Of a stretch of 64,000 nucleotides of DNA, positions 8,749 to 16,660 are shown one piece after another. A program made the translations under genes and the position numbers. Position 1 is the stretch's first letter. Each line of letters starts with the position of its first letter. Source of the stretch: Paraburkholderia piptadeniae. GTDB lineage: Bacteria > Pseudomonadota > Gammaproteobacteria > Burkholderiales > Burkholderiaceae. Under the pieces are notes generated by a model. That model saw only the letters and a program-made list of their open reading frames with translations, searched no databases and was not told where the DNA came from. The stretch lies in contig NZ_CYGY02000032.1 of NCBI RefSeq assembly GCF_900007165.1, forward strand, positions 1 through 64,000. The letters are read 5' to 3'.

Positions 8749-9834
8749 ATGCCTACGTCTGTCACGTCATGTCGTCCATCGCGCCGTTTTAGGGCTCGCG
8801 TATCGCATGGGCTGTTTTCGTTCGGCACGAGCGTGCTCACCCTCGCGCTCTTCGTTGCGCCCGGTCTCGCGACACCTGCCCACGCACAAGGCTCCGTCAC
8901 GCTGTACGGTCTGATCGACACCAGCATCGAAGTGACGAATCCCGGCAGCGGCTACGTTGCGCGCATGGACTCCGGCGCCTATCGCGGCACGCGTGTCGGG
9001 CTGCACGGCAGCGAGCCGCTCGGCGACGGCAACAACCTGATTTTCACGCTCGAGAACGGCTTCGATTCATCGAGCGGCGAGTTCTCCGTGCCGGGCAGTA
9101 TCTTCAACCGGCAGGCATGGATCGGCGCGCACGGCGCGTGGGGCGAGTTGCGCGTCGGGCGCCAGTACTCGCCGATCTATATCCCGTTCAAAGGTCAACT
9201 CGATGCGTTCGGCGCGGGCACGATCGCGTCCGGGCTGAACAATCTGTCGAAGATCACGCCGTACACCGACAACGCGCTCGCCTACCTGTCGCCGACCATC
9301 TGGGGACTCAGCGCGACGGGCATGTATGCGCTGCGCGATCCCGGCGACGGCAATGGCATCGGCGGGTATTACGTGACAGCCGACTGGGCGCTCGGCCCCA
9401 TGAAGCTCCTTTACGCGCATCAGCAGACGCATGGCAGCGGCGCGCTGCGCGCAAACTTCGCGGGCGCTTCTTACCAGTGGGGCACACTGACAGGCTTTGT
9501 CGCGTACTTCAACGGCGATGGCGGCACGCCTCGCTATCACGACGATGGCCTGTCGCTGTCCGCGTTGTGGCAGATCACGCCGCAGGCCAGCGCGTCGCTC
9601 GGCTATGCGCATGCGCGCGACCGCAGCGGCGGCAACAACGATGCCGACCAGTTCAGCATCATGTTCGACTATCAGCTGTCGAAGGCACTGTTGCTTTATC
9701 TGAGCGCCGCGAACCTGGAGAATCGCGGCGAGGCCACATTCACGCTGCGCGGCGTCAATGTGGTGGGCCTGCCCGTCGCCTACCCGGGCGCGCCTGTACG
9801 TGGGGTGCAGGTTGGGATGATCGAGCGGTTCTAG
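8749..9834 (+). CDS. Gram-negative general porin (Porin_4 / OmpC-like)
   Basis: 361 aa. A signal peptide of about 45 residues ends at THAHA-type ATPAHAQ, and the mature protein starts QGSVTLYGLID, the hallmark of beta-proteobacterial trimeric porins. SRVGLHGSE-like RVGLHGSEPLG and NRQAWIGAHG/GELRVGRQY follow in order, and it ends with a C-terminal Phe (MIERF) needed for BAM recognition. The body alternates polar and hydrophobic residues consistent with a 16-strand barrel. Length is standard. The pore selectivity is not readable. It is monocistronic. Confidence 0.93.
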   Translation: MPTSVTSCRPSRRFRARVSHGLFSFGTSVLTLALFVAPGLATPAHAQGSVTLYGLIDTSIEVTNPGSGYVARMDSGAYRGTRVGLHGSEPLGDGNNLIFTLENGFDSSSGEFSVPGSIFNRQAWIGAHGAWGELRVGRQYSPIYIPFKGQLDAFGAGTIASGLNNLSKITPYTDNALAYLSPTIWGLSATGMYALRDPGDGNGIGGYYVTADWALGPMKLLYAHQQTHGSGALRANFAGASYQWGTLTGFVAYFNGDGGTPRYHDDGLSLSALWQITPQASASLGYAHARDRSGGNNDADQFSIMFDYQLSKALLLYLSAANLENRGEATFTLRGVNVVGLPVAYPGAPVRGVQVGMIERF

Positions 9835-9948
9835 CGCGGTGCATTATCTTGCATTGAACTATCGTGCCTTCTGTCGATGCTCGCGGTAGATGGCACATGC
9901 ATTGCGGATTTCGTCGGTGTATCGAACTGCACTCGCGAGAACCGCATA

Positions 9949-10257
9949 ATGAACCTGCGCCAGACTGCTTTTCCTTTTTTCGTCTATCCGGTCTGCCAGC
10001 GGCTGCACACGCCGACGCCGCCCGACGTCGATCCCGATCCGGCGCCGGACGACGACCCCGATCCGGGCCCCGACTCGCCGCCCATCCCCGAGCGCGAGCC
10101 CGACCGCATGCCGCCTGCCGAGGAGCCGCCCGCGGGAGATCCGCCCAAGCGCGATCCGCCGATGCACGCCGGCTGGGCAACGCCCCACCGAGCCACCCGT
10201 GCCGCCCCAGCCGCCCGAGCGCCGCGCGTCAAAGCTGCGGATCGAGCAGCGACATGA
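9949..10257 (+). CDS. Small Pro/Asp-repeat protein
   Basis: 102 aa from ATG 9949 (an in-frame ATG at 9877 is less likely). A short conserved-looking head with one Cys (FPFFVYPVCQRLHTPTPP) is followed by a run of DPDP units (VDPDPAPDDDPDPGPD) and then PPxEP/DPPKRDPP repeats. The final 30 residues switch to Ala/Arg-rich sequence and overlap the 3' end of the convergent cardiolipin synthase by 29 bp; the true end may be earlier if a frame error is present. Function unknown. Confidence 0.5.
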   Translation: MNLRQTAFPFFVYPVCQRLHTPTPPDVDPDPAPDDDPDPGPDSPPIPEREPDRMPPAEEPPAGDPPKRDPPMHAGWATPHRATRAAPAARAPRVKAADRAAT

Positions 10258-11487
10258 CGCGGTCGACGACTTTCTCCATCCATGGCCGCCGCTTCCAGTC
10301 GTCGAGCGTCACGCGCTTCGACTTCGCGAGATCGTCGCCGAAGATCTGCGTCTGACGGCGCGCGAAGGCTTCATCGTAGAGGTTGATGTTCGCCTCGTCG
10401 TTGAGCTTGAACGAGCGCGAATCGAAATTCGTCGAGCCGACCGACACCAGATAATCGTCGACGACCAGCAGCTTGTCGTGAAACATGGTCGGCAGATACT
10501 CGAGCATCTGCACGCCCGCTTCGAGCAACGGTACCCAGCATGCGCGCGAGGATTCGCGCACGGTATGCGTGTCGATGCACTTGCCGGGCGCCAGGATCTG
10601 CACGGCGACGCCGCGTTTTGCCGCATCGACGATCGCGTTGACGGTCAGCCTGTCGGGCACGAAATAGGCGCTCGCAAGATGAATCGAGCGCGTCGCCGCC
10701 GTGATGGCCATCAGGTACATCAACTGCATGTCGTCGCTGCCGCCCGACGGCGAACTGCTGAACATGTCGCGAGACCCTCGCCTTCGTCGTTGGGCTCGGG
10801 AAAATAGTCGGGCCCATGCAGTACATTGCCGGCCGCCTTGATCCAGTTGTTCATGAGCAGACGCCTGCATATGACCGACAACAGGACCCGTGACGCGGAA
10901 GTGCGTGTCGCGCCAGTGCATCTTGTCCTGTGCATGTCCCCTCCATTCCTGCGCGATGCCGACACCGCCCGTAAAGCCGATGCGTCCGTCGATGACGAGC
11001 AGCTTGCGGTGCGTGCGGTCGTTCATGCGGCCAAGCCCGGTCCAGTGCGGCTTGTGGAACTGGACCACTTCCGCACCTGCCTCCTCGAGCATGCGCGGAT
11101 AGCGCTTATCCATCTTCTGCGTGCCGACCCAGTCGAGCAACACATGCACCGAAATGCCTGCACGCGCCTTCTCCGAAAGCGCGACCGCGATCCGCACGCC
11201 GATTGCGCCGGACCAGTAGATGAAAGTTTCGAACGTGATGGACTTCCGGGCGCTCGCGATGCCTTCGAGCATCGACGGAAAAATCCCGTCGCCGTTGAGC
11301 AGCACCTCGAAGCGGTTGCCGGATACGACGGGCGGCCCGAGCAACAGGCCCATCGAGCGGATGAACTGAGGATCGTGGCTACCGTACAGACGCTCGATCT
11401 TGTGCTCGATCTTCTTTCACCTGTCGACAGATTGGCGATCACGAGCACGACGACGAGCGTGACGACGGCCGTGAGCAGTATCGTCAC
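10229..11487 (-). pseudogene. Cardiolipin synthase / phospholipase D family gene with three frame breaks
   Basis: Reading leftward from GTG 11487, an N-terminal membrane helix (LLTAVVTLVVVLVIANL) is followed by a one-base loss at about 11411-11418; restoring it gives EKKIEHKIERLYGSHD. The main frame then holds the first HKD motif, THRKLLVIDG. Between about 10770 and 10860 the sense reading (MNNWIKAAGNVLHGPDYFP) is in another frame, so two further compensating indels bracket some 30 residues. The second HKD motif, FHDKLLVVDD, is intact near the C-terminus. Intact members join two phosphatidylglycerols into cardiolipin at the inner membrane. It is either a recent pseudogene or an assembly artefact. 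Confidence 0.85.
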
Positions 11488-11578
11488 ATGCGCCGCGTTC
11501 AGCGGTGTTCAGCTTGGGAAACGCGCGCCGAAGAGCAAAGCTGCATCGGCGCGCAAGAGGAGATGCACGGGAGGTGCA

Positions 11579-11842
11579 CTACCAGTCCGGGTTGTTCACT
11601 TCCTGGCGATAGCCATAGAGGTTGTTCAGCAGGCGATATGGGCGTCCACCCTCCTGCATTGCTTCGCGCCAGCCGCATAGCGTCGCGAGCGAATCGGTAT
11701 GCAGCACCGCGTAGGGCTTGCTGGCCGCGCCGCCGGCAGTTGTCGCGCCGGGAAAAAGTTCGATGGCGTCCTCGTCGACCGTGAGCAGCATGCGTATGTC
11801 CGCTTGCAGGATCTGCATTTCATACTGGGAAGCAGGTGTCAT
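11579..11842 (-). CDS. Small conserved-looking hypothetical protein
   Basis: 87 aa starting at ATG 11842-11840, chosen for a strong AAGGAG seven bases upstream; a longer frame reaching 12061 lacks such a site. No signal peptide or membrane helix. The sequence is mixed helical (MQILQADIRMLL) with a folded-looking C-terminal half rich in aromatic residues (RLLNNLYGYRQEVNNPDW). No known domain. Its start codon overlaps that of a plus-strand ORF at a shared CATG. Confidence 0.65.
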   Translation of the reverse strand: MTPASQYEMQILQADIRMLLTVDEDAIELFPGATTAGGAASKPYAVLHTDSLATLCGWREAMQEGGRPYRLLNNLYGYRQEVNNPDW

Positions 11843-11987
11843 GGCGCGTCTCCTTGATGCATCGGAATCGTTCTGGACCGTGGATACCGACCTGCGGATC
11901 GACCGGCTGGCGAAGACGGTTTTCGAAGAATTGGGCTTCACGTCGCTTACGACGCACGAAGCCCAATTGCTACTTGCAAGCAAATGA
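11841..11987 (+). CDS. Possible 48-aa protein overlapping a divergent start codon
   Basis: Begins at ATG 11841 with an AGCAGG-like site about 6 nt upstream. The product has an ordered, globular composition (SESFWTVDTDLRIDRLAKTV then FEELGFTSLTTHEAQLLLAS) and about 70 percent third-position GC, lower than the neighbours. The start shares CATG (11840-11843) with the minus-strand 87-aa gene, so both cannot have long leaders. A hairpin follows at 12037-12062. It may be a true micro-protein or a chance frame. Confidence 0.4.
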   Translation: MARLLDASESFWTVDTDLRIDRLAKTVFEELGFTSLTTHEAQLLLASK

Positions 11988-12036
11988 CATTCCCGATGCA
12001 GGTTCGAGACGGCGTGCGAGTGATGCGGGATGGCCG

Positions 12037-12062
12037 GTTGGCGCTTTGAAAAAAGCGCCAAC
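12037..12062. terminator. 11-bp stem with GAAA loop
   Basis: GTTGGCGCTTT (12037-12047) and AAAGCGCCAAC (12052-12062) pair perfectly around GAAA, a stable tetraloop. No U tract follows on the plus strand; on the minus strand it lies upstream of the 87-aa gene. It may be a 3' stabiliser for the plus ORF or a 5' leader structure for the minus gene. Confidence 0.4.
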
Positions 12063-12146
12063 GGAGGGGGTGAAAATTACGCGCCGCTGCTCGCTGGCCT
12101 GGGCTGAGAGGCGCGCCAGCGTAAAGCGTGAATCAGCGTCGAGAAG

Positions 12147-12359
12147 TCAGTCGAGGGGAAGCTGATCGCAGGCGTTAGTCGTCGGCGATGCGCAGATGAA
12201 CGAGTAGTCGCCGCTCCAGCGCACGGCAGCGGCACTGGCGTGCACGGCGTCCTGGAAACCCGGCGACGTTTCCCACGCGATATAGCCGGAACACAGCACG
12301 GCGGACATCACGACCAGCCAGAAGGCGATTTTTTCAAAGATCTGAAAACGGGGCGGCAT
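12147..12359 (-). CDS. Small single-pass membrane protein
   Basis: 70 aa from ATG 12359, preceded by AAAGGAAAAG about 8 nt upstream. Residues about 10-30 (IAFWLVVMSAVLCSGYIAW) form one transmembrane helix or an uncleaved anchor; the C-terminal part carries two Cys residues (FICASPTTNACDQL) that could form a disulfide if periplasmic. A longer frame from 12503 is Arg/Cys-rich and unlikely. No family is recognised. Confidence 0.6.
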   Translation of the reverse strand: MPPRFQIFEKIAFWLVVMSAVLCSGYIAWETSPGFQDAVHASAAAVRWSGDYSFICASPTTNACDQLPLD

Positions 12360-12579
12360 GGCATCTTTTCCTTTGACGCCGCATTTTACCTCAACACTAG
12401 GGTTTTTACCTAGATCAAATGCGGCTCCGCAACATGCCCTTGTTCGTCCGCGCGCGGACGCGCCCCGCCGTCGCCCGAAATGGGGCAAACAGAAGTGCGG
12501 CAACGCGCATGATTCTGACGCTTGATGCCTCGATGCACTCCGGCTAACTGGTTGTCGGCAGAGCAGCGCATGACAGTGA

Positions 12580-12765
12580 GTGCATGCGCCAACGAGCGAG
12601 GCAATCTTCTATGACTGGGACGAATGGATCGGCCGGATTTTCTATTTGGCGCGTGCGGACAAAATGCCGCTCCCGGCGGACGATCACGATGAAATCGCCT
12701 GCATGCGCATCGCAATGCAGCATGTCATAGCGGCCACGACAGCGTCGTGGTGCGAGATGCACTAA
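12580..12765 (+). CDS. Possible small hypothetical protein
   Basis: 61 aa from GTG 12580. Codons have roughly 78 percent third-position GC and the product looks ordered and acidic (FYDWDEWIGRIFYLARADKM, then ACMRIAMQHVIAAT). No good ribosome binding site is visible and no family is recognised. It occupies the 450-bp space between the membrane micro-protein and the MscS gene. Confidence 0.4.
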   Translation: MHAPTSEAIFYDWDEWIGRIFYLARADKMPLPADDHDEIACMRIAMQHVIAATTASWCEMH

Positions 12766-12813
12766 AGGCCATGTCTGTGCGGCGGCGTGCATCACGCGTA
12801 AGGCGCTGCCGAT

Positions 12814-13662
12814 TCATGCATGTGCCCATGCTGGCCCGCGCTTCGTGGCTGGCTGCTGCGCGACCTTGAAGCCCGCTTCTTCGAGCACGGCCCGCGACCG
12901 TTCGCGGAAATCGTCTGCAGCCAGTTGCGCATCGGCTCCGCTCACCCACACGGCAATGCGCAGAGCCGCGTCGCCGCCGTGCGGATAGTCCGACGCCGTG
13001 ACCATCGGCGCGAGCGTCGTGCCGCCCAGGACACGGGGGTCGTCGGCGATCAACTTCTTCAGCGCATCGATTGCGCCCGCCACGTCCTGGCGCTGCGCAA
13101 TCCCGACTTCAACCTCGATGCGCTGCGTCCCGCCACTGGTGTAATTGATGACGGGATTGCTCCAGATCTGGCTGTTCGGCACGAAGACGGCATTGCCGTC
13201 GCTGCGTTCGATACGCGTCGTGAATAGACCCACTTCGCGCACGATGCCCGCCGTCGCGCCCGTGCCTTCGATCAAATCGCCGGCACGAAACGGACGCAGC
13301 AAAAGCAACATAATGCCGGCTGCAATATTTTGCAGCGTGCCCTGCAGAGCGAGGCCGATGGCGAGGCCGGCGGCGCCGAGCACGGCCAGCACGCTCGCTG
13401 TCGCAACGCCGACTTCGCTCAGCGCCGCGAACAGCACAAGCACGCGCACGGACCAGGTGCCGATCGCATTGATCATCGGCGCGAGCGTCGGGTCCGCACG
13501 CGTGCGAGACAGCCCTTTCGACAGCAGCGCGCCAATTCGGTTGGACACCCACCAGCCGACGATCAGGATCAGGATCGCCACGGCCGCATGCATCAGATCT
13601 TGCGTAAGCGTGACGACCAGCGAGGGTTGCAGGTGAAATACGCGAGTGAGCAAATCATCCAT
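12814..13662 (-). CDS. Small-conductance mechanosensitive channel (MscS family)
   Basis: 282 aa from ATG 13662; an upstream ATG at 13761 adds 33 unlikely residues. Three membrane helices at about 20-42, 63-85 and 90-122. The third is the pore-lining Gly/Ala-rich TM3 (AVLGAAGLAIGLALQGTLQN, about 93-112). Then FRAGDLIEG, GIVREVGLFTTRI and VFVPNSQIWSNPVINYT mark the beta domain of the MscS cytoplasmic cage. The size matches E. coli MscS (286 aa). It releases osmolytes under membrane tension. It is divergent from the MFS gene at 13932. Confidence 0.92.
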   Translation of the reverse strand: MDDLLTRVFHLQPSLVVTLTQDLMHAAVAILILIVGWWVSNRIGALLSKGLSRTRADPTLAPMINAIGTWSVRVLVLFAALSEVGVATASVLAVLGAAGLAIGLALQGTLQNIAAGIMLLLLRPFRAGDLIEGTGATAGIVREVGLFTTRIERSDGNAVFVPNSQIWSNPVINYTSGGTQRIEVEVGIAQRQDVAGAIDALKKLIADDPRVLGGTTLAPMVTASDYPHGGDAALRIAVWVSGADAQLAADDFRERSRAVLEEAGFKVAQQPATKRGPAWAHA

Positions 13663-13931
13663 GGTTGTATTTGCAGTTCGATGGGGATTGAACGTGATGC
13701 CGACGCGGCGCAAGAAGGCAACGTCGAAACAATGCCGGAACAAGGCTGAGGCCCAGGCCATCCGGCGCGAAACGGCAAGCGCGAGCGAGTTGCTCTACAC
13801 TGGCGGCCCGACGATGCCTTGGCTCGACGCATCGTTGCGTCGAGCTTCTTTCAACTGCGTGTGCAAATGCGGTGCCTGACGGGCGACGCACACGCGACGG
13901 CCCGTTATATGGGACGCCAATTCATTCATCG

Positions 13932-15236
13932 ATGAAAACACCACCCGCCGGCAACAACGACCAGGAGACCTTCGACACGCTCGTCGGCGAGGCCAACCGT
14001 GAACCCGAAATCAGCCTGCCGCGTCAGACGCCGTTCCAGCGTTTCTGGTGCACGCGCGTGCTGTCGTCGCTGTCGTTTCAGATGCTGGCCGTCGCGATGG
14101 GCTGGCATATCTATGCGCTCACGCATAGCGCGTTCGCGCTCGGCCTCGTCGGGCTCGCGCAGTTTCTGCCGATGTTCGTGCTGACGCTCGTCGTCGGCCA
14201 GGTCGCCGATCGCTACGACCGGCGGCGCATCGCGTCCATCTGCCAGGGGCTCGAATGCGCAGCCGCCGCCCTGTTCGCGTGGAGCACGTTCGGCGGCTGG
14301 ATCAGCGCGCCCGTGATTTATGTGCTCGCCGCATGCGTCGGCGCGGCGCGCGCGTTCGAATCCCCTGCCGTCGCGTCGCTGTTGCCGGGCGTCGTGCCGC
14401 GCACGCAGCTGTCGCAGGCGACGGCCTGGGCCACGTCCGCGAACCAGGCTGCGCAGATCGGCGGCCCGGCGCTTGGCGGGCTGCTCTACGGTATCGGTCC
14501 GGGCGCGGCGTATCTCGCGTGCACGTTGTCGTTCGCGCTCGCGTCCGCTGCCGTCAGCACGATCCCGCTGCGCACGAAGCCGATGCCGCGCGCGCCCGTC
14601 ACGCTCGAATCGGTGTTCTCCGGCGTGCGCTTCATCCGCAGCCAGCCGGTGATACTCGGTGCGCTGTCGCTCGATCTCTTCGCCGTGCTGTTCGGCGGCG
14701 CGACTGCGCTGCTGCCGATCTTCGCGCGCGACGTGCTGCATGCCGGGCCGCTCGGGCTCGGCCTGCTGCGCTCCGCGTCGGCCGTCGGCGCGCTCGGCGG
14801 CACGATCTGGCTCGCGCATTTTCCGCTGCGCAAGCGGCCGGGCGCGGCCATGTTCGGCGGCGTGATCGTGTTCGGCATCGCGACGCTCGTGTTCGGGCTG
14901 TCGCATTCGTTTGTCGTGTCACTGCTTGCGTTGATGGCGCTCGGCGCATCGGATGTGATCAGCGTGGTCGTGCGCCTGTCGCTCGTGCAACTGCGCACGC
15001 CCGATGACATGCTCGGCCGCGTGAGCGCCGTCAATTCGCTGTTCATCGGCACGTCGAATCAGCTCGGCGAGTTCGAGTCCGGTGTGACTGCGGGCTGGTG
15101 GGGAGCTCAGGCTGCTGTACTCGTCGGCGGTTGCGCGACCATTGCGATCGCGCTGCTGTGGATGCGGCTCTTCCCCGATTTGCGCCGCACGCGCACGCTT
15201 GAACGCGAAGAACATGGCGGGGCTTCGGGCGCATGA
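13932..15236 (+). CDS. MFS exporter, EntS/MFS_3-like
   Basis: 434 aa from ATG 13932. Twelve hydrophobic segments, with the MFS motif A loop GQVADRYDRRRIA between helices 2 and 3 (about 86-98). The N-terminal order QRFWCTRVLSSLSFQML and the middle VLHAGPLGLGLLRSASAVGA fit the MFS_3 group (EntS-like siderophore and drug exporters). The substrate is not determinable: no siderophore genes lie nearby. Probably proton-driven efflux in the inner membrane. Monocistronic, divergent from MscS. Confidence 0.85.
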   Translation: MKTPPAGNNDQETFDTLVGEANREPEISLPRQTPFQRFWCTRVLSSLSFQMLAVAMGWHIYALTHSAFALGLVGLAQFLPMFVLTLVVGQVADRYDRRRIASICQGLECAAAALFAWSTFGGWISAPVIYVLAACVGAARAFESPAVASLLPGVVPRTQLSQATAWATSANQAAQIGGPALGGLLYGIGPGAAYLACTLSFALASAAVSTIPLRTKPMPRAPVTLESVFSGVRFIRSQPVILGALSLDLFAVLFGGATALLPIFARDVLHAGPLGLGLLRSASAVGALGGTIWLAHFPLRKRPGAAMFGGVIVFGIATLVFGLSHSFVVSLLALMALGASDVISVVVRLSLVQLRTPDDMLGRVSAVNSLFIGTSNQLGEFESGVTAGWWGAQAAVLVGGCATIAIALLWMRLFPDLRRTRTLEREEHGGASGA

Positions 15237-15359
15237 GGCGCATGTGTACCGACCGGTGCAGATAATGCGGAACACCAGGCGCGTTGATTGCGTGCTCGCT
15301 GGACAGATCGGCTGCGAAAAATCGGTGCGGCCATCCATCCCGACGCCAAGGAGACGCAG

Positions 15360-15824
15360 ATGCCCCACACACAACGCGCCCATCGAATGCCCTCTCTCCG
15401 TCGAATCAGCGCGATCGCAGTCGTCGCGACAACCGCGCTGAGTCCACTAGCCGCTCGCGCCGACGATGCGCCCAACCCATGCGCCGCGCTCAAGCGCATC
15501 GTCGCAGCGGCGCCGACGGGATTCTCGCAACTGACGCCCGACGACGGCAAGGGCGTCGCGCAGCCGTACGGCAATGATGCGCAATGCGGCGCGACGAAAG
15601 GCGGCTACGAATGCATGTGGACGCCGAACGAAGGCGCGGCATCGAGCACGACGGCATTGCAGGCCGTCGCCGCGGACATCGCGTCGTGTCTGCCCGACGC
15701 GACGCACGACGTGAACTCGCCGGTACGCCAGCACTTCTACATCGGCCCACGCGATGCGCGCACGCAGATCACCGCGATGCGCGCCGGCGCGAGCAGGCTG
15801 AAGCTGATCGTGTCGGGCAAGTAG
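15360..15824 (+). CDS. Exported hypothetical protein with four cysteines
   Basis: 154 aa from ATG 15360, with CAAGGAG seven nt upstream. Sec signal peptide to about 35 (LSPLAARADD). The mature domain has NPCAALKRI, DAQCGATKGGYECMWTP and ASCLPDA, four Cys likely forming two disulfides in the periplasm. A compact alpha/beta pattern ends RLKLIVSG. Similar short periplasmic proteins are annotated only as hypothetical; no function can be assigned. Confidence 0.75.
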   Translation: MPHTQRAHRMPSLRRISAIAVVATTALSPLAARADDAPNPCAALKRIVAAAPTGFSQLTPDDGKGVAQPYGNDAQCGATKGGYECMWTPNEGAASSTTALQAVAADIASCLPDATHDVNSPVRQHFYIGPRDARTQITAMRAGASRLKLIVSGK

Positions 15825-15869
15825 CGCGGCATCTGCGCGGCGCAATCACGTGGCCGCGCTAATCGCGCA

Positions 15870-16100
15870 CTATTGCGTTCGATACCAGACGCGAATCCCC
15901 GAATACCAGTGGCTCACGCTCGTATCGTCGCCGGAGCCGAAAGTCGACAGGCTTTCGACGTTGATCACATCGATGTTGTGCTCGGCAATCCATGCATTCG
16001 CGCGATCGACGAGCGCGGCTGCGTTTTCGTACACGTGCCCTCGAATCACGTGGCGTTGCATGACTTGCCGTTCGAAATCCTGGAACGCGATCTTGCTCAT
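15870..16100 (-). CDS. Small hypothetical cytoplasmic protein
   Basis: 76 aa from ATG 16100, GGAG 7 nt upstream. A longer in-frame ORF to 16640 is Arg-rich shadow sequence. Helix-strand pattern (ERQVMQRHVIRGHVYENA, then WIAEHNIDVINVESLST) ending in an aromatic strand WYSGIRVWYRT. The end resembles the DUF-type small proteins in which a VESL-strand precedes a WY motif, but I cannot name the family. Convergent with the exported protein at 15824. Confidence 0.7.
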   Translation of the reverse strand: MSKIAFQDFERQVMQRHVIRGHVYENAAALVDRANAWIAEHNIDVINVESLSTFGSGDDTSVSHWYSGIRVWYRTQ

Positions 16101-16220
16101 GTGTCGTCTCCGCTGGTCAGGCTGTTCTTGATGTGGCGCCCTCGCGAAAGAGTCTAGCAATGGCGGGACGGGAGCGGCAATTGCTCGCTTAAAGGCGGCT
16201 ATTGGCAAAGGGAGCGTCTC

Positions 16221-16406
16221 ATGAGCAGCGAAAAGCAACGCACGGGCACCACGAGTCCGGGCAGCGACGTCCAACATCCGAAGCACCCTGTCCACAGCGA
16301 TAACGAAAAGAGCAAGATGCCTGAGCGCGACGACGCCGGCCGCAAGCAGTCGCCAGCCGATCGTCCGGGCAAAAAGCCGGGCGAAGGCGAGCCCTCCGTC
16401 GGCTGA
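16221..16406 (+). CDS. Small hydrophilic, disordered protein
   Basis: 61 aa, ATG 16221 preceded by AAAGGGAGC. It contains almost no hydrophobic residues and is rich in Lys, Pro, Ser, Gly, Asp and Gln (SSEKQRTG..., DRPGKKPGEGEPSVG). This composition is typical of stress-related intrinsically disordered proteins (hydrophilin-like), which is an inference only. A GCGGCGAA/TTCGCCGC hairpin follows at 16418-16439. Confidence 0.65.
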   Translation: MSSEKQRTGTTSPGSDVQHPKHPVHSDNEKSKMPERDDAGRKQSPADRPGKKPGEGEPSVG

Positions 16407-16417
16407 AGCAAAAGCGC

Positions 16418-16439
16418 GCGGCGAAAAATCATTCGCCGC
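16418..16439. terminator. Hairpin after the small hydrophilic gene
   Basis: GCGGCGAA (16418-16425) and TTCGCCGC (16432-16439) pair around AAATCA, 11 bp after the stop at 16406. No T tract on the plus strand. The stretch from 16440 to 16598 holds no gene I can support. Confidence 0.4.
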
Positions 16440-16599
16440 AAAAAATACGGCGGCCGCATGGGTACGGTCGCGATGCCAGGCTCTACTACCATCTGTCGCT
16501 GATCGCGCGCGTTCATCACGATGAAGTGGCGCAGTCTGCCGCCTGCTGCGCCGAAGTTTCCGTAAAAGCGCAGCCACGAAGAACGACGCGGCCATAAGA

Positions 16600-16630
16600 A
16601 AACGGCTCTGTTCATCGAACAGAGCCGTTT
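16600..16630 (-). terminator. Rho-independent terminator for the KgtP-like gene
   Basis: AAACGGCTCTG (16600-16610) and CAGAGCCGTTT (16620-16630) pair perfectly with a 9-nt loop. Read leftward, the stem is followed by TTTTC, placing it 31 bp after the stop of the MFS gene at 16661. Confidence 0.75.
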
Positions 16631-16660
16631 GTTGCGTCACAACGGGTCAGGCCGGGCGCA

